From positions 4,169,001 through 4,233,000 of the forward strand of contig JBAGRR010000001.1 in NCBI GenBank assembly GCA_036924835.1: a stretch of DNA of 64,000 nt. The letters are read 5' to 3'. Position numbers and translations under genes: made by a program. The DNA comes from Nitrobacteraceae bacterium AZCC 1564. GTDB lineage: Bacteria; Pseudomonadota; Alphaproteobacteria; Rhizobiales; Xanthobacteraceae. Positions 62,701-64,000 of the stretch are shown here, one piece after another. Within the stretch, counting starts at the first letter, position 1. The number at the start of each line of letters is the position of its first letter. Under the pieces are notes generated by a model, which was not told the origin of the DNA, made no database searches, and saw nothing but the letters and a program-made list of their open reading frames with translations.

Positions 62701-62956
62701 CAGACTTCGTCTGCGCCCGATCCTGATGACCTCGCTGGCCTTCATTCTCGGTGTCGTGCCGCTGATGCTGGCCAAGGGTGCGGGCGCCGAACTGCGCCAC
62801 GCGATCGGCACGACGGTGTTCTTCGGGATGCTGGGCGTCACGGCCTTCGGGCTGATCTTCACGCCCGTGTTCTACGTGGTGATCCGGCGGTGTGCAGAGC
62901 TGCTTCGGCGCCGGAAAGCGCGAGGAATGAGCATGGCAGCAGATCCGTTGAGATAG
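59780..62956 (+). CDS. RND multidrug efflux permease, HAE1 (AcrB/MexB) family
   Basis: A complete 1058-residue RND permease that exports drugs or solvents from the periplasm using the proton gradient. The N-terminus is the usual FFIDRPVFAIAMSIAMLIIG. Proton-relay residues are present: D410-D411 in VGIVVDDAIVVVENVERYL and K947 in GLAAKNAILIVEFARDLELE. Twelve TM helices and two large periplasmic loops fit the family. The ATG overlaps the end of the adaptor frame. No outer-membrane channel gene follows; the next sequence is an IS remnant. Without an intact adaptor the pump may be silent. Confidence 0.92.
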   Translation: MNLGRFFIDRPVFAIAMSIAMLIIGVVAASRLPVSQYPEVVPPTVTVLAQYPGASAQTIADTVATPIEQEVNGVDDMIYLQSQSTQDGRLNLTITFKIGTDLDKAQVLVQNRVALAEPRLPDVVRRVGVTVRKNSPDFLVVVQLISPDHSCDGLYMSNYAAQQIVPVLERLPGVGDAQIIAEREYAMRIWLDPDKVSEMGLSAADVVAALQSQNVQVAGGNLGRPPISERRAFQEPISVQGRFLDPREFEQIIVKRDDGRIVRLRDIGRAELGARDYGTNAYINDSSAVAILIFQRPGTNALQTSEDVQNVMKGFENKLPLGVNYLMTYNPTEFFVRTSIDALQHTIYEAIALVVLVVVVFLQSLRTTIIPLLAIPVSLVGTFAAMAALGYSINTLTLFALVLAVGIVVDDAIVVVENVERYLHEGMSPKDAARKTMDEVGGALISIALVLVAVFVPTMFLDGITGQFFRQFAVVIAVATVISAFNSLTLSPALAGLLLKPYDGHSTAKANALSRMVRPFVDGFNRFFDVMSEAYGKLARRVVGGTAGMLLVYAVLVGTALWPFSIVPRGFVPAADQGYLIATAELPPGASLQRTDAVVQEMGKRARQVPGVEWSHIFAGQNFSTGTLSSNTGVVYAQLEAFDKRHDESKSVANIQAELQKRFADITDAKINILTPPTMRGIGASGGFSLRIQDINNRGSAQLDGVTQKLLTALRADPRIAFAFSPFSATSPGYFLDIDRTKAEMLGVPTQRVHETLETYLGSAYVNDFNLSGRTYQVIVQADGVNRLDVEQIAKLKARSDSGDMVPLGSIATFRTITAPDRVPRYNLYPSSEVIGNSIPSMSSGETLALVEQIAAKTLPDGYATEWTELSYQERLAAGGGALFALSVVFVFLVLAAQYESWFLPLSVILIVPMCLLSAIAGVMWMGQDNNILTQIGLVVLVGLAAKNAILIVEFARDLELEGESIVDAVVHACRLRLRPILMTSLAFILGVVPLMLAKGAGAELRHAIGTTVFFGMLGVTAFGLIFTPVFYVVIRRCAELLRRRKARGMSMAADPLR

Positions 62957-63658
62957 GCGGCCTTGCTAACCAAGTTGTTGTGCCGATATCGGAGCTCACC
63001 CGACCTGAGTCCATGCGAATTCAGCTTCTGACGAACTGTGTTGTAAAGGTCTTGGGTTGCACGGTTCATCTTCGCTGATTCAGTCAGAGCTAGAGGACTG
63101 AATCATGATGGGACATCAGTTGGGTGAGCAGGGCTGCGTTGTTCTACGAGTTTTCGCTCGATCGGCACGTTCCGGCTGATCATCTGTTGCGATCGATCGA
63201 CAGGTTTGTGAATCTCGATGAGTTGAGGCGAGAGCTTTCTCTCTTCTACAGCACCATAGGGCGTTCTTGATCGCTCTCGAACTGACGATCCAGATGCTGT
63301 TGGTCGGTTATGGCATCCGCTTGGATTTATGCGCTTTCGCATCAGACTGTCGTCGATAACCACACTCGCGAATGGCTGGCACTGTGATCGACACGTCGCT
63401 CTTGCTCTCGATCGAGTGCGGCCAGTCAAAGATGGCAGCGAGCGACGAGGGCGAACTCCACGGTGTCCGCATGGGCTTGCCGCGGGCATCTCCCCATTTG
63501 ACTGCGATGTGTCGTCAAAGAGGACATGTGTCCTTCCAAGAAGCAGCTACGTACAACTAGACGACGCGCTCCAACGCGAAAATCGCAGGCCAATCAATGG
63601 CCTGCGTCCCTGGCATCCAGGTTGCTGTAGAGGAGGAATAGGAAAAGGGAGGAGTGTT
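62957..63658. other. Intergenic region with an IS1182-type remnant
   Basis: About 700 bases between the permease and a binding-protein gene. Apart from the transposase remnant at 63105-63340, no gene is seen. A strong purine-rich ribosome site ends the interval just before ATG 63659. The 63340-63600 stretch shows no recognisable feature. Confidence 0.4.
63105..63340 (+). mobile_element. IS1182-family transposase N-terminal remnant
   Basis: Three frames together give MMGHQ, then ALFYEFSLDRHVPADHLLRS, IDRFVNLDELRRELSLFYST and, after another shift, TIQMLLVGYGIR. This is the start of an IS1182-type (IS5-like) transposase. The catalytic DDE region is missing and there are at least two frameshifts plus a stop. 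Terminal inverted repeats were not found. Confidence 0.65.
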
Positions 63659-64000
63659 ATGAAGAAAAGTTGGGCCGCCATCGTTGCTGCCGCATTTGCC
63701 GCAGGGGCAATGACGCCGACATTCGCGCAGGTGTCGAACGATGTCGTCAAACTGGGTGTTCTCGATGACATGTCGGGACCCTACGCCGACATTCAGGGGC
63801 CCGGTGACGTGGTCGCCGTGAAAATGGCGGTTGAGGACTTCGGCGGAAAAGTCAACGGCAAGGCAATCGAAGTCGTTTCTGCCGACGTCCAGATGAAAGC
63901 TGATGTTGGCGCTGCGATTGCGCGCCGCTGGTACGACGTGGAAAATGTCGACGCGATTTTCGGCCTTGGAACCTCGGCCGTTGCGCTTGCAGTCCAAGGT
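63659..64000 (+). CDS. Branched-chain amino-acid type ABC transporter substrate-binding protein, N-terminal part
   Basis: The gene begins at ATG 63659 behind AAGGGAGGAG and runs off the right edge after 114 codons. A Sec signal peptide (AAIVAAAFAAGAMTPTFAQ) is followed by VVKLGVLDDMSGPYADIQGP, the standard opening of Leu/Ile/Val-binding periplasmic receptors, and VVAVKMAVEDFGGKVNGKAI. In bradyrhizobia such receptors bind amino acids, amides or aromatic acids. The permease and ATPase genes should follow outside the window. Confidence 0.87.
   Translation, partial: MKKSWAAIVAAAFAAGAMTPTFAQVSNDVVKLGVLDDMSGPYADIQGPGDVVAVKMAVEDFGGKVNGKAIEVVSADVQMKADVGAAIARRWYDVENVDAIFGLGTSAVALAVQG

Noticed and set aside
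1..64000. CRISPR arrays, tRNA or rRNA genes, prophage
   Set aside because: No regularly spaced short repeats, no cloverleaf-like sequence, and no phage structural or integrase gene were recognised in the window.

Overview
The window looks like chromosomal DNA of a GC-rich alphaproteobacterium of the Hyphomicrobiales, most probably Bradyrhizobium or a close relative. The evidence is the gene order of the formate dehydrogenase locus with its DUF6505/DUF6352/DUF3305/DUF3306 genes, a HWE-type histidine kinase, a two-part palindromic intergenic repeat at 21052-21150 of a kind I know from these genomes, and the density of LysR regulators. No tRNA, rRNA, CRISPR array, phage gene or intact transposase was seen.

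Layout. 1-7.1 kb: end of an NAD(P)-binding oxidoreductase, three MFS exporters, an alpha/beta hydrolase, a frameshifted NTF2-like gene, a LysR stub and a DUF3788 gene. 7.2-10.1 kb: DUF427 protein, small membrane protein, HWE sensor kinase and a 64-residue helical protein. 10.1-16.7 kb: LysR genes, a peroxiredoxin-like protein, an AhpD-like protein, a TauE exporter with a ZapE-type ATPase, and a frameshifted LysR. 16.8-19.4 kb: a two-gene unit with GreA-like and PRPP-synthetase-like domains, DUF1993, cytochrome P460. 19.5-23 kb: a gene graveyard, with two direct copies of an AraC-regulator fragment flanking a cupin gene, plus isochorismatase and hydrolase fragments around an intact RidA gene. 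23-27 kb: a methionine-repair run (msrB, msrA, TlpA-like, DUF2171) and a LysR/peroxiredoxin operon.

27.8-38.35 kb is the best conserved block, an eleven-gene formate dehydrogenase operon: Tat-targeted small protein, Mo/W catalytic subunit with Cys in place of Sec, Fe-S beta subunit, cytochrome b gamma subunit, a 679-residue polyferredoxin, four DUF proteins, a TorD-like chaperone and a 45-residue small protein. 38.4-47 kb: sensor kinase, thioredoxin-fold/NhaA fusion, host-attachment-like protein, a third peroxiredoxin-like protein, EgtD, a decayed DUF488 gene, a tandem ABM protein and a third LysR of the same subfamily. 47.5-49.4 kb: a methionine-rich repeat protein beside a YedY-like molybdoenzyme and a cytochrome b, matching the MrpX/YedY1 hypochlorite-scavenging system. 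49.7-55.6 kb: small stress-type proteins, LysR genes and a second AhpD-like protein. 55.7-63 kb: MFS, cupin, an internally deleted aldo/keto reductase, an RND efflux pair with a frameshifted adaptor, and an IS1182-type remnant. The right edge opens a branched-chain amino-acid type binding protein.

Two themes dominate. One is thiol and methionine redox defence: Msr enzymes, peroxiredoxin-like and AhpD-like proteins, the Met-rich trap, RidA, EgtD and DsbA/TlpA folds. The other is decay: four one-base frameshifts, an in-frame deletion and at least seven gene stubs. This suggests an accessory region assembled by transfer and now eroding around a stable formate dehydrogenase operon. I cannot tell from one sequence which frameshifts are real and which are assembly errors.
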